Part shown: positions 53,895-62,141 of the stretch, piece after piece
How the letters are laid out: every line of letters starts with the position of its first letter
How positions within the stretch are numbered: position 1 is the first letter of the stretch
Assembly (NCBI RefSeq): GCF_900102875.1
Contig: NZ_FNGH01000003.1
Span: 248,001-312,000 of the forward strand
Length of the DNA: 64,000 nt
Direction of reading: 5' to 3'
From: Franzmannia pantelleriensis
GTDB lineage: Bacteria > Pseudomonadota > Gammaproteobacteria > Pseudomonadales > Halomonadaceae
The notes under the pieces: model-generated
What the model saw: the letters and a program-made list of their open reading frames with translations, nothing else
The model's database searches: none
What the model was told of the DNA's origin: nothing
Position numbers and translations under genes: made by a program

Positions 53895-55008
53895 TCCAGG
53901 TCGTCAATCGAGTCCGCCAGGCCTCGACGTCCGGTTGCATCAGCCTGGCCCGATTCCGCTGGCCGCCGACTTCCGCTGCGCACCGGGGGAGCTGCTGGCG
54001 CTGGTGGGCCCCTCCGGTGGCGGCAAGACTACCCTGCTACGGGCGATTGCCGGGCTCTACCGGCCAAGCGGCGGGCACATTCGCTGTGCCGGGGAGACTT
54101 GGTTCGATGCCGAAGGCGGCGTTTGTCTGAATCCACAGCGGCGGCGCATTGGTCTGGTCTTCCAGGACTATGCGCTGTTTCCCCACCTTACTGCCCAGGC
54201 CAACGTGATGGCGGCGATGGGCCATGTGCCGCGGGCCGAGCGCGCCGTCCGCGCAGCGCGCTGGCTGGCACAGGTGCGCCTCGAAGGACTCGAATCACGC
54301 TACCCGGCGGCGCTGTCCGGCGGTCAGCGGCAGCGGGTGGCGGTGGCCCGGGCGCTGGCCCGTGAGCCGCGGGCACTGCTGCTCGATGAGCCGTTTTCGG
54401 CGGTGGACCAGGTCACTCGACGGCGCCTGCAGCGCGAGCTGGCCCAACTGCGTGAGGTGATCGATATGCCTATCCTGCTGGTCACCCACGACCTCGAAGA
54501 GGCGGCAGCGCTGGCCGACCGGCTGTGCGTGCTGCACGCTGGCGAGACCCTGCAGAGCGGCCCCGCCGAGGCGCTGTTCCGCCGGCCGGCGTCGCCCCAG
54601 GTGGCGCGCCTGCTCGACAAGCATAACGTCTTCCGTGGCCGTGCGCTGTGCGATGCCAAGGGGCAGGGCTACCTGCAGTGGGGGCCGTACCGGCTCGAAG
54701 CCGAGCTGCCGGCGAGCGTTGAGAGCGGCGCGGAGATTGACTGGTATATTCCTCCGTCGGACGTGGTGCTTCATCGTCGCGAGCGTCCCTCTCGCGGCGA
54801 GCGTGAGAATCCCGTGCACGGCCGGGTCAGCGAGTTGATCGTGCTGGGGGGCATCGCCCAGGTTACCCTGAGCTTCGACCACACCCGCGATAGTCTGCGC
54901 TTCGAGATCGCCACCCATGCCGCGCGCCGCAACGGCCTGGCGCGCGGCGAGCGGGTCAGCGTATCGCTGCTGGCCAGCGGCGTGCATATCATGCAAAGGC
55001 AAGACTGA
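53887..55008 (+). CDS. modC: Molybdate ABC transporter ATPase ModC
   Basis: This ATPase subunit has 373 residues. Walker A is GPSGGGKTT (residues 41-49), the signature is LSGGQRQR and Walker B is ALLLDEPFSAVD. A C-terminal mop/TOBE domain with NPVHGRVSELIVLGG probably senses oxyanion. The GTG start at 53887 has GGGAGGGG upstream and overlaps the modB end. Confidence 0.9.
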   Translation: MSDPGRQSSPPGLDVRLHQPGPIPLAADFRCAPGELLALVGPSGGGKTTLLRAIAGLYRPSGGHIRCAGETWFDAEGGVCLNPQRRRIGLVFQDYALFPHLTAQANVMAAMGHVPRAERAVRAARWLAQVRLEGLESRYPAALSGGQRQRVAVARALAREPRALLLDEPFSAVDQVTRRRLQRELAQLREVIDMPILLVTHDLEEAAALADRLCVLHAGETLQSGPAEALFRRPASPQVARLLDKHNVFRGRALCDAKGQGYLQWGPYRLEAELPASVESGAEIDWYIPPSDVVLHRRERPSRGERENPVHGRVSELIVLGGIAQVTLSFDHTRDSLRFEIATHAARRNGLARGERVSVSLLASGVHIMQRQD

Positions 55009-55024
55009 ACGAGGAACGATATCG

Positions 55025-55555
55025 ATGAACCTGTCCCGCCGCCAACTGCTGCTTGGCATGAGTGGCTTGCTGATGATGCCCAAGACGCTGTTGGCGCAGT
55101 CGAGCGCTGGCGAGCCGATGCACTTTGCCCGCGATATCCTGGCCATTCATAGCCAGCACGGGCCACACAAGCTCGAGGTCGAACTGGCCGAGAGCTTTAC
55201 CCAGCGAGCTCGGGGGCTGATGGACCGCGACGAGCTGGCCAGTGATGCCGGCATGCTGTTTCTCTATTCCGAGCCCCAGTCATCGCGTAACGGGTTCTGG
55301 ATGTACCGCACCCGGATTCCGCTGGACATCGCCTTTATCGACGAGCAGGGGCGTATCGTGACCATCGCCAGCATGGAACCGTGTACCTCCTCGGATCCGA
55401 GCCAGTGTCCGGTGACCCGACCCGATGCCCGCTATGTCGCTGCCCTTGAGGTCAATGCCGGCTACTTTGTCGAGCACGGCATCGAGGAGGGCGATTGCGT
55501 GGCCGTTCCCGGTGCCGCCCTGCAGTGCCTTGCGGAGCTGGACGAGGCCGAGTAG
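55025..55555 (+). CDS. DUF192-family protein with Tat-type signal peptide
   Basis: This exported 176-residue protein begins with a twin-arginine pattern (NLSRRQLLLG) and a hydrophobic stretch ending LLAQS. It continues into a DUF192 domain (about residues 50-165) with QRARGLMDRDELASDAGMLF, NGFWMYRTRIPLDIAFID and GDCVAVPG. The function of DUF192 is unknown. It follows modC by 16 bases and is probably in the mod operon. A twin-arginine signal suggests it folds, perhaps with a cofactor, before export. Confidence 0.82.
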   Translation: MNLSRRQLLLGMSGLLMMPKTLLAQSSAGEPMHFARDILAIHSQHGPHKLEVELAESFTQRARGLMDRDELASDAGMLFLYSEPQSSRNGFWMYRTRIPLDIAFIDEQGRIVTIASMEPCTSSDPSQCPVTRPDARYVAALEVNAGYFVEHGIEEGDCVAVPGAALQCLAELDEAE

Positions 55556-55819
55556 CCCGCCAGGTGTCTTGTACCTTGGTGTAAGTGACTTTCTTTCAAC
55601 GTCTCGCGCTCTACACTAGGCGAGTGAGTGATCGAACTGCGATGCACCGGTTCCGCCACCCCAGGGCCGGCAGCGTTGCCGACCATTTCCGCCACAAGCG
55701 GCCCGAACTCGCCTTGTTATCCCGGGGCGGCAGCATGTTAGACCCGCGCCTCGTGCGTATCCATACCAATAATCGGCGCGCTGCCCGAGAGGCGGTGCCC
55801 TCTGCTGCAAGGACATTTC

Positions 55820-56830
55820 ATGACCCTGTCACGCCGCTTGACCCATTTCACCGTTGCGCTGGCCGGTGCCGCGCTGCTTTCCACCTCGCTGTCGGCCCAG
55901 GCACGCGAGCTCTCTGTCTCCACCGTGCTGTCCGACGCCTTCCCCTGGGGACAGGCGGCGGAGCGCTGGGCCGAGTTGGTCGAGGAGCGCAGCGAGGGGC
56001 GTATCACGCTGCGCGTCTATCCCAACTCCCAGCTGGTGTCCGGCGACCAGACCCGTGAATTCTCGGCGATGCGCTCAGGTCTGATCGACCTGGCGGTGGG
56101 CTCGACCATCAACTGGTCGCCGCAGGTACCGGAACTCAATCTGTTTTCGCTGCCGTTCTTCATCCCCGATGAGTCGGCGGTGGATGCCGTCACCGGCGGC
56201 GAGGCCGGCAAGATGGTCTTCGACGCCATCGAGTCGCGCGGCGTGGTGCCGCTGGCCTGGGGCGAGAACGGCTTCCGCCAGCTCTCCAACTCGCGGGGGC
56301 CAATCAGCGCGCCGGAGGATCTCGACGGGCTGCGAATCCGCGTGGTCGGCTCGCCGCTGTTCCAGGATACCTTCAGCGCGTTGGGCGCCGATCCGACCCA
56401 GATGAGCTGGACCGATGCCCAGCCGGCCCTGACCACCGGCGCGGTGGATGGCCAGGAAAATCCGCTGTCGGTGTTCGACGTGGCGCGTATCGATCAAGTG
56501 GGTCAGGAGTACCTGACGCTGTGGAACTACATGAATGATCCGCTGATCTTCGCTGCCAATGAGCGCGTCTGGGCGTCACTCGACGAGGCCGACCGCGAGA
56601 TGCTGCGCGAGACTGCCATCGAGGCCGGCGAGTGGGAGATTGCCATGACCCGCGAGGAAGAGCCTGAGCGGCTCGCCGATATCGAAGCGCGTGGCGTCAA
56701 CGTCACCGAGCTTAGCGATGAGCAGCATCAGGCTTTCGTCGATGCCACCCAGGCGGTCCACGAGAAGTGGGTGCCGCGTATCGGCGAGGCGATTGTCGAA
56801 GCCGCCCAGGCGTCGATGGACGCGCGCTGA
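55820..56830 (+). CDS. dctP: TRAP transporter periplasmic binding protein DctP
   Basis: This solute receptor has 336 residues and a signal peptide of about 28 residues (ending SLSAQA). The family parts DLDGLRIRVVGSPLFQD (ligand arginine) and AVDGQENPLSVFDV are present. AAGGA precedes the ATG. No catabolic genes flank this TRAP set, so its ligand is unknown. About 260 bases upstream contain no evident gene. A hairpin with a T-tract follows. Confidence 0.9.
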   Translation: MTLSRRLTHFTVALAGAALLSTSLSAQARELSVSTVLSDAFPWGQAAERWAELVEERSEGRITLRVYPNSQLVSGDQTREFSAMRSGLIDLAVGSTINWSPQVPELNLFSLPFFIPDESAVDAVTGGEAGKMVFDAIESRGVVPLAWGENGFRQLSNSRGPISAPEDLDGLRIRVVGSPLFQDTFSALGADPTQMSWTDAQPALTTGAVDGQENPLSVFDVARIDQVGQEYLTLWNYMNDPLIFAANERVWASLDEADREMLRETAIEAGEWEIAMTREEEPERLADIEARGVNVTELSDEQHQAFVDATQAVHEKWVPRIGEAIVEAAQASMDAR

Positions 56831-56851
56831 GTCGTATCCCTGTCCTACCTG

Positions 56852-56886
56852 CCGCCCCTGCTGCGCGAGGGGCGGTTCATTTTTTT
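56852..56886 (+). terminator. Terminator-like hairpin between dctP and dctQ
   Basis: CCGCCCCT and AGGGGCGG form a perfect 8-bp stem with an 8-base loop, followed by TTCATTTTTTT. This is a classical intrinsic-terminator layout placed inside an operon, so only part of the transcripts should reach dctQM. Confidence 0.7.
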
Positions 56887-56897
56887 GTGAGGTCGTC

Positions 56898-57377
56898 ATG
56901 AAGGTGTCTCCCGATGCGCGCCCGGAACGCTGGCTGGCGTCGCTGGCGCTGATCATTATCTCTGTCATCAGCCTCGGCAACGTGGTGACGCGCTATGTGA
57001 CCGGCGGCTCGCTGGCGTTCACCGAGGAGTTCTCGGTGTTTCTGCTGGTGGTGGTGACCTTTGCCGGCGCCTCGGTGGCGCTGCGCCGCAACGGCCATAT
57101 CCGCATTGGCCTGCTGGAGCGTGCACTGCCCAACGGGCCGCGCAAGGCGCTGATCGTGCTGCAGTGGCTGTGCGGCGTGACGGTGCTGGGGTTGGTGACC
57201 TGGTTCGGCGCCAAGCTGACCTGGGAGGAGTATCATTGGCAGTCACTGTCGCCGGGGATCGGCCTGCCGCAGTGGTGGTACATCATCTGGCTGCCGCTGC
57301 TCTCGGGCGCAATGCTGATTCGCCAGACCCAGCAGACCTGGGACCGGCTGACCGGGAGGCTCACCGATGAGCCCTGA
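56898..57377 (+). CDS. dctQ: TRAP transporter small membrane subunit DctQ
   Basis: This four-helix subunit has 159 residues. VVTRYVTGGSLAFTEEFSVF is the family region. The ATG at 56898 lies 12 bases beyond the T-tract of the upstream hairpin. It overlaps dctM by 11 bases. Confidence 0.88.
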   Translation: MKVSPDARPERWLASLALIIISVISLGNVVTRYVTGGSLAFTEEFSVFLLVVVTFAGASVALRRNGHIRIGLLERALPNGPRKALIVLQWLCGVTVLGLVTWFGAKLTWEEYHWQSLSPGIGLPQWWYIIWLPLLSGAMLIRQTQQTWDRLTGRLTDEP

Positions 57378-58671
57378 TCTATGGATGCTGCTGGCCTTTG
57401 CCGGACTGCTGATCGCCGGCGTGCCGGTAGCCTTCTCGCTGGGCCTGGCCGGGGCGGTGGGCATCGTGATCGGTCTGTCGCCGGAGATGTTGGCGACCCT
57501 TGGCACTAACACCTACAACAGCATTGCCAAGTATCCGCTGATTGCCATTCCGCTGTTCATTCTCACTGGCCTGCTATTCGAACGCGCCGGGGTAGCGCTG
57601 CGACTGGTGCGCTTCGCCCAGGCGTTGATCGGCCCGCGCCACGGTGGCTTGGCGGTGGTGGCGGTGCTGGTGTGCATGATCATGGGGGGGATGAGCGGCT
57701 CGGGACCGGCGGATGCCGCAGCGGTGGCCATGGTAATGCTGCCGAGCATGACCAAGGCGGGCTATCCCAAGCCCTTTTCGGCCACGCTGATCGCCGCGTC
57801 GGCCTCTACCGCGATCCTGATCCCGCCTTCCGTGGCGCTGATTCTCTACTCCATCGTGGTGCCCGGCGTCGACCTTCGCGCGCTGTTCGCCGCCGGGCTG
57901 TTCCCCGGGATTCTCGCCGGCCTGGCGATGATGGTGCCGGCGCTGCTGTTGTCGCGTCGCTTCGGTTGGGAAGGCGGCACCCCGGTGGAGGGTGCCGAGC
58001 AGCTCAAGGTCGGTGAAACCTTCAAGCAGGCGCTACCGGCGCTGTTCGCCCCGGTGCTGATCCTCGGTGGCCTGCGCTCGGGGCTGTTCACGCCTACCGA
58101 AGCGGCGGTGGCGGCGGTGGCCTACGGCATCGTGGTGGGGCTGTTCTTCACCCGCGAGCTCAAGTGGCGCGACCTGTGGTCGCTGTTCGGCGAGGCGGCG
58201 GTGATCTCCGGTGTGGTGATGCTGATCATTGCGCTGGCCGGTATCTTCGCCTGGGCCGGCACCATGCTGGGTACCTTCCGCGACATGGCGGAGTGGATCA
58301 TCGCGCTATCCGACAACGGTGTGATGCTGCTGATCCTGATCATGCTGGCGGTGCTGATCGCCGGCATGCTGCTGGATGCCATCTCCATCTACCTGATCCT
58401 GATGCCGATTTTGATCCCGGTGATGCAGCACTTCGAGTGGAATCCGGTGTGGTTCGGTATCCTGCTGGCGATGAACATCGCCATCGGCCAGTTCACGCCA
58501 CCGGTGGCTGTCAATCTGATGGTGACCACCGAGGTCGCCAAGATTCGTCTCGAGCAGACTGTTGGCTGGGCGCTGATCTTCGTCGCCGCCATGGCCAGTG
58601 CGCTGGGGCTGGTAGCCGTCTTCCCCGAAATCGCCCTGTGGCTGCCGCGGGTGTTGGGCTACAACGTCTGA
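57367..58671 (+). CDS. dctM: TRAP transporter large membrane subunit DctM
   Basis: This large permease subunit has 434 residues and about 12 helices, with MGGMSGSGPADAAAVAMVML and LIPPSVALILYSIVVPG. It differs clearly from the other two DctM proteins in the window, so it is not a recent duplicate. Confidence 0.93.
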   Translation: MSPDLWMLLAFAGLLIAGVPVAFSLGLAGAVGIVIGLSPEMLATLGTNTYNSIAKYPLIAIPLFILTGLLFERAGVALRLVRFAQALIGPRHGGLAVVAVLVCMIMGGMSGSGPADAAAVAMVMLPSMTKAGYPKPFSATLIAASASTAILIPPSVALILYSIVVPGVDLRALFAAGLFPGILAGLAMMVPALLLSRRFGWEGGTPVEGAEQLKVGETFKQALPALFAPVLILGGLRSGLFTPTEAAVAAVAYGIVVGLFFTRELKWRDLWSLFGEAAVISGVVMLIIALAGIFAWAGTMLGTFRDMAEWIIALSDNGVMLLILIMLAVLIAGMLLDAISIYLILMPILIPVMQHFEWNPVWFGILLAMNIAIGQFTPPVAVNLMVTTEVAKIRLEQTVGWALIFVAAMASALGLVAVFPEIALWLPRVLGYNV

Positions 58672-58715
58672 GGCTGCTGCACTACGCTGAAGGTAAGCGA
58701 TAAGGGATAAAATGC

Positions 58716-59123
58716 ATGCGGCAAGGCATGGGTATGACCGCGGTTGCGCTGTTGGCAGTAACGTTGGTGGCGTCAGCCGATGCAGTGGCCGAGACAGCGC
58801 GCCACGGCTGGCAGATGCATGATGAGCGCCACCACCGGTGGGCAAGCGATCATTATCGTCATGCGCCGCGTCGTGGGGAACGAACCCGCGAGGTGCGCCC
58901 ACGAGTCGAGGTGGTGATTCCCCTTGAGCTGCTCACGCCTGCGCCGCATCCGGGAGTGCCGGCGAGCCCGGAGACGCCCGCTATCCCCGACGAGCCGCTG
59001 GTGCTCGACTGTCGGGGGCTTGCCGAGCGTATCGAGTCGCTACGTGATAGCCACACCGTCGGGACGCGCCAACTGCGCGAACGTAGGGAGCTGGAAGCCC
59101 GCTACCGCCGTGCCTGCCAATAA
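58716..59123 (+). CDS. Hypothetical secreted protein
   Basis: I do not recognise this 135-residue protein. It begins with a signal peptide (about residues 1-25, ending AVAE). A His/Arg-rich stretch follows (residues 28-60), then a Pro-rich segment (about 70-93). A C-terminal helix with a single cysteine pair (LDCRGLAERI and the last-but-one residue) completes it. The arrangement suggests a small periplasmic protein with one disulfide. It lies between a TRAP set and the KamA-like gene without clear linkage. Confidence 0.6.
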   Translation: MRQGMGMTAVALLAVTLVASADAVAETARHGWQMHDERHHRWASDHYRHAPRRGERTREVRPRVEVVIPLELLTPAPHPGVPASPETPAIPDEPLVLDCRGLAERIESLRDSHTVGTRQLRERRELEARYRRACQ

Positions 59124-59161
59124 AGCATTTGTGGCATTTGGTCGTCCTTTAGGCGACATTC

Positions 59162-59189
59162 GTTGCAAATGCGTGCACAAACTTGCAAC
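59162..59189. promoter_or_regulatory. Inverted repeat upstream of KamA-like gene
   Basis: GTTGCAA and TTGCAAC are perfect 7-bp arms around a 14-base spacer that itself contains TGCGTGCACA. It is a possible operator or promoter element about 120 bases before the start. Confidence 0.35.
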
Positions 59190-59303
59190 CCCTCATCCTA
59201 GCCTGTACCAATGGCCGTCCCCGATGAACATCACACGGCGCCGCTGCCTGTCGGCTCGGTAGCGAGTCTGCGTGCGCCGCTGCAGAATAAAACAGGAGAT
59301 GGC

Positions 59304-60680
59304 ATGAATCAGCGAGTGAATGTCGACCCCGCCAGCACGTTCGAGGCACGCCAGTTCAAGGTCTACACCCATCGTCAGCTCGACAAGATCGAGGCGATCC
59401 AGTCTCTGCCTGAGGACCTGCGCTTTGATATGCGGGTGGTCAGTCAGGTGCTGCCGTTCCGGGTCAACGAGTATGTGATAGAGGAACTGATCGACTGGGA
59501 CAATGTGCCCGAGGACCCGGTCTTCCAGCTTACCTTCCCCCAGCGTGGCATGCTGCGTCCCGAACACTTCGAAGAGGTCGCGGCGCTGGTGCGCCGAGAG
59601 GCGCCTGCTGCCGAGATGAAGCCGGTGATCGAGCGGGTGCGCAGCGAGCTCAACCCGCACCCGGCGGGGCAGATGGATCTCAACCTGCCGCTGCTCGATG
59701 GTGAGCCCCTGCCCGGCATGCAGCACAAATACCGCGAGACGGTGCTGTTTTTCCCCAGTCAGGGGCAGGTGTGTCACAGCTACTGCACCTTCTGCTTCCG
59801 CTGGGCGCAGTTCGTCGGCGACAAGGACCTCAAGTTCGCCTCCAGCGAAGCGGGTTCGCTGCACCGCTATCTGGGCGAGCACCCCGAGGTGCGTGATCTG
59901 CTGATGACCGGTGGCGACCCCATGGTCATGAAGGCCAAGCACCTGCGCCAGTACCTGGAAGGCCTGATGGCCCCCGAACTGGATCACGTCCAGGACATTC
60001 GCATCGGTACCAAGAGCCTGACTTTCTGGCCCTACCGCTTCGTCACCGACCCCGATGCCGAGGATATCCTCGAGCTGTTCCGTGAGCTGACGGCTGCCGG
60101 CAAGCACGTCGCCTTCATGGCGCACTTCAACCACTGGAAGGAGATGGATACACCGATCTGCCGCGAGGCGATTCGCCGTATTCGTGCTACCGGTGCCGAG
60201 ATTCGCACCCAGGCGCCGCTGCTCAAGCACATCAACGACGACGCCGAGCAGTGGGCGAAGATGTGGACCACCCAGGTACGCCTGGGGATGATCCCCTACT
60301 ACATGTTCGTCGAGCGTGACACCGGTGCTCGCCACTACTTTGAAGTGCCTCTGGTGCGCGCCTACGAGATCTACCGCGAGGCCATCAAAACGGTGCCGGG
60401 CCTGGCGCGCACTGCCCGTGGACCGTCGATGTCCGCCGACCCCGGTAAGGTGGAGATCCAGGGTGTCGCCGAGATCCACGGCGAGAAGATCTTCGTGCTG
60501 CGCTTTATCCAGGGCCGCGACAATGACTGGGTGCAGCGGCCCTTTTTCGCCAAGTATGACGAGAACGCCACCTGGCTCAATCACCTGCAGCCGGCGCTGG
60601 GGGAGAGCGAGTTCTTCTATGAAGCGGAATTTGACGCCATGAAGGACGAGAAGCAGGCATTGATCGTTAAGGCATCCTGA
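59304..60680 (+). CDS. KamA-family radical SAM protein (lysine 2,3-aminomutase-like)
   Basis: This radical SAM enzyme has 458 residues, longer than the usual 410-420. The Fe-S motif is Cys157-161-164 (CHSYCTFC), followed by GGDP (203-206), which binds SAM. The PLP-binding lysine region is unusual: instead of the glycine-rich GGGGK of lysine 2,3-aminomutase there is MSADPGKVEIQG, with Lys382 the candidate. AGGAG precedes the ATG at 59304. No ablB acetyltransferase or EF-P gene is nearby, so beta-lysine osmolyte synthesis or EpmB function is not supported. It may move an amino group in another amino acid. Confidence 0.8.
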   Translation: MNQRVNVDPASTFEARQFKVYTHRQLDKIEAIQSLPEDLRFDMRVVSQVLPFRVNEYVIEELIDWDNVPEDPVFQLTFPQRGMLRPEHFEEVAALVRREAPAAEMKPVIERVRSELNPHPAGQMDLNLPLLDGEPLPGMQHKYRETVLFFPSQGQVCHSYCTFCFRWAQFVGDKDLKFASSEAGSLHRYLGEHPEVRDLLMTGGDPMVMKAKHLRQYLEGLMAPELDHVQDIRIGTKSLTFWPYRFVTDPDAEDILELFRELTAAGKHVAFMAHFNHWKEMDTPICREAIRRIRATGAEIRTQAPLLKHINDDAEQWAKMWTTQVRLGMIPYYMFVERDTGARHYFEVPLVRAYEIYREAIKTVPGLARTARGPSMSADPGKVEIQGVAEIHGEKIFVLRFIQGRDNDWVQRPFFAKYDENATWLNHLQPALGESEFFYEAEFDAMKDEKQALIVKAS

Positions 60681-60983
60681 AATAAAGCGAAAATTAACGA
60701 TCCCTAAACGCTGATGGCACCTAGACTGCACAGGTATCGGGCGGGCAATAGGAGAAGCTCGCACTGGTACCTGTTTTTTTTAGGAAATTTCGCTAAAGTA
60801 GCGAACTGTTAATGGCGATATCCTTGGCTTGGTAGCCGCCCTGCACATAGCGCCAATTCGCTCTACGCTGCGCAGAGGGGCTATAACTATGTTGAGGTTA
60901 TCGTGACGCAGGGTCATTGCCCCTGGCAGAAAGCGCTCGGCAGGATCGCCGGTCGCGTCGTCAACAACATCAAGAGGTGTCTC
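60681..60983. other. Intergenic region between KamA-like and TAXI genes
   Basis: It holds the terminator at 60730-60781, a small inverted repeat TTCGCT/AGCGAA at 60789-60805 and presumably the TAXI promoter. I see no gene here. Confidence 0.4.
60730..60781 (+). terminator. Probable terminator after KamA-like gene
   Basis: ACAGGTA (60730-60736) pairs with TACCTGT (60768-60774), and a run of eight T follows at 60774-60781. The loop is long (31 bases), so the fold is less certain than the T-tract. Confidence 0.5.
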
Positions 60984-61967
60984 ATGAAACGCCATGCCTT
61001 CACTGCCGCTGCCTTCTCAGGCGCGCTCCTCGGCGCTGCGGCCTTTGCCGCACCCGCCGTAGCCAATGAGCAGTTCATCACCATCGGTACCGGTGGCCAG
61101 ACCGGCGTTTACTACGTCGTTGGCCAGTCGGTGTGCCGCATGGTCAACCGTGGCAGCGACGACCACAACATTCGCTGCAACGCGCCGTCCACCGGTGGCT
61201 CGGTAGCCAACGTCAACGGCATGAAGAGCGGTGAGCTGGACATGGGCGTGGTGCAGTCCGACGTCCAGTATCGTGCCTACCACGGTGAGGCCAACTTCGA
61301 GGATGACGGCGCCTGGGAAGACATGCGTGCCGTATTCACCATGCACGGCGAGCCGTTGACCGTAGTGGCTCGCGCCAATGCCGACATCGCAACCTTTGAC
61401 GACCTGCAGGGCAAGCGCGTCAATATTGGTAACCCGGGCTCTGGTCAGCGCAACACCATGGACGTGGTGATGAACGCCAAGGGCTGGACCACCGATGATT
61501 TTGCCCTGGCCTCCGAGCTTGATGCTGCCGAGCAGGCTTCAGCACTGGCCGATAATAACGTTGACGCCATGGTCTATGTGGTGGGGCATCCCAACGGTTC
61601 GATCCAGGAAGCGACAACCACCGTTGATGCGCGCATCGTGCCGGTGACCGGCGACGAGATCGATGCGCTGATCGATGAGTATCCGTACTACACCCGTGCC
61701 ACCATTCCCGGCGGCCTGTATCGCGGTAACGACGAGGACGTCGAGACCTTCGGCGTGGCGGCGACCTTTGTCACCACAGCCAACGTCGACGACGACGTGG
61801 TCTACGAGACCGTCAAGGCGGTATTCGAGAACTTCGATCGCTTCAAGCGCCTGCATCCGGCCTTCGAGAACCTCAACGAAGAGGACATGATCTCCGATGG
61901 TCTGACTGCACCGCTGCACGACGGTGCCAAGCGTTACTACGTGGAGCAGGGTTGGATCGAAGAGTGA
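60984..61967 (+). CDS. TAXI-family TRAP transporter binding protein
   Basis: This receptor of a TAXI-type TRAP system has 327 residues and a signal peptide of about 27 residues (ending PAVA). The family start ITIGTGGQTGVYYVVGQSVC is present, and the ligand region continues with NIGNPGSGQRNTMDVVM. AAGAGG precedes the ATG at 60984. The fused permease gene follows after a hairpin. Known TAXI ligands include glutamate and related acids; the ligand here is unknown. Confidence 0.9.
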   Translation: MKRHAFTAAAFSGALLGAAAFAAPAVANEQFITIGTGGQTGVYYVVGQSVCRMVNRGSDDHNIRCNAPSTGGSVANVNGMKSGELDMGVVQSDVQYRAYHGEANFEDDGAWEDMRAVFTMHGEPLTVVARANADIATFDDLQGKRVNIGNPGSGQRNTMDVVMNAKGWTTDDFALASELDAAEQASALADNNVDAMVYVVGHPNGSIQEATTTVDARIVPVTGDEIDALIDEYPYYTRATIPGGLYRGNDEDVETFGVAATFVTTANVDDDVVYETVKAVFENFDRFKRLHPAFENLNEEDMISDGLTAPLHDGAKRYYVEQGWIEE

Positions 61968-62002
61968 TCCTGGCACGCCAGGAGTGAACTGACTCCACCT
62001 GA

Positions 62003-62040
62003 CGATGCGCGGTCACCCTGGCGGGAGGCCGCGCATCGTG
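62003..62040 (+). terminator. Hairpin between TAXI gene and fused TRAP permease
   Basis: A perfect 11-bp stem (ACGATGCGCGG and its complement) with a 16-base loop is followed by GGTTTTGG. It sits in the gap after the binding-protein gene, as in the other transporter operons of the window. Confidence 0.65.
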
Positions 62041-62141
62041 GTTTTGGACATGATGATCCGAGATTGAACTGAGTATGACGTCAAGCAACTTCGAGTGGAT
62101 AGGATGCATCCGCGTCACTCGGCCAAGGGCAGGGCAAGCGT

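Noticed and set aside
60780-60995. 71-residue open frame on the minus strand upstream of the TAXI gene
   Set aside because: It has no ribosome site or recognisable motif and runs across the likely TAXI promoter and into its start.
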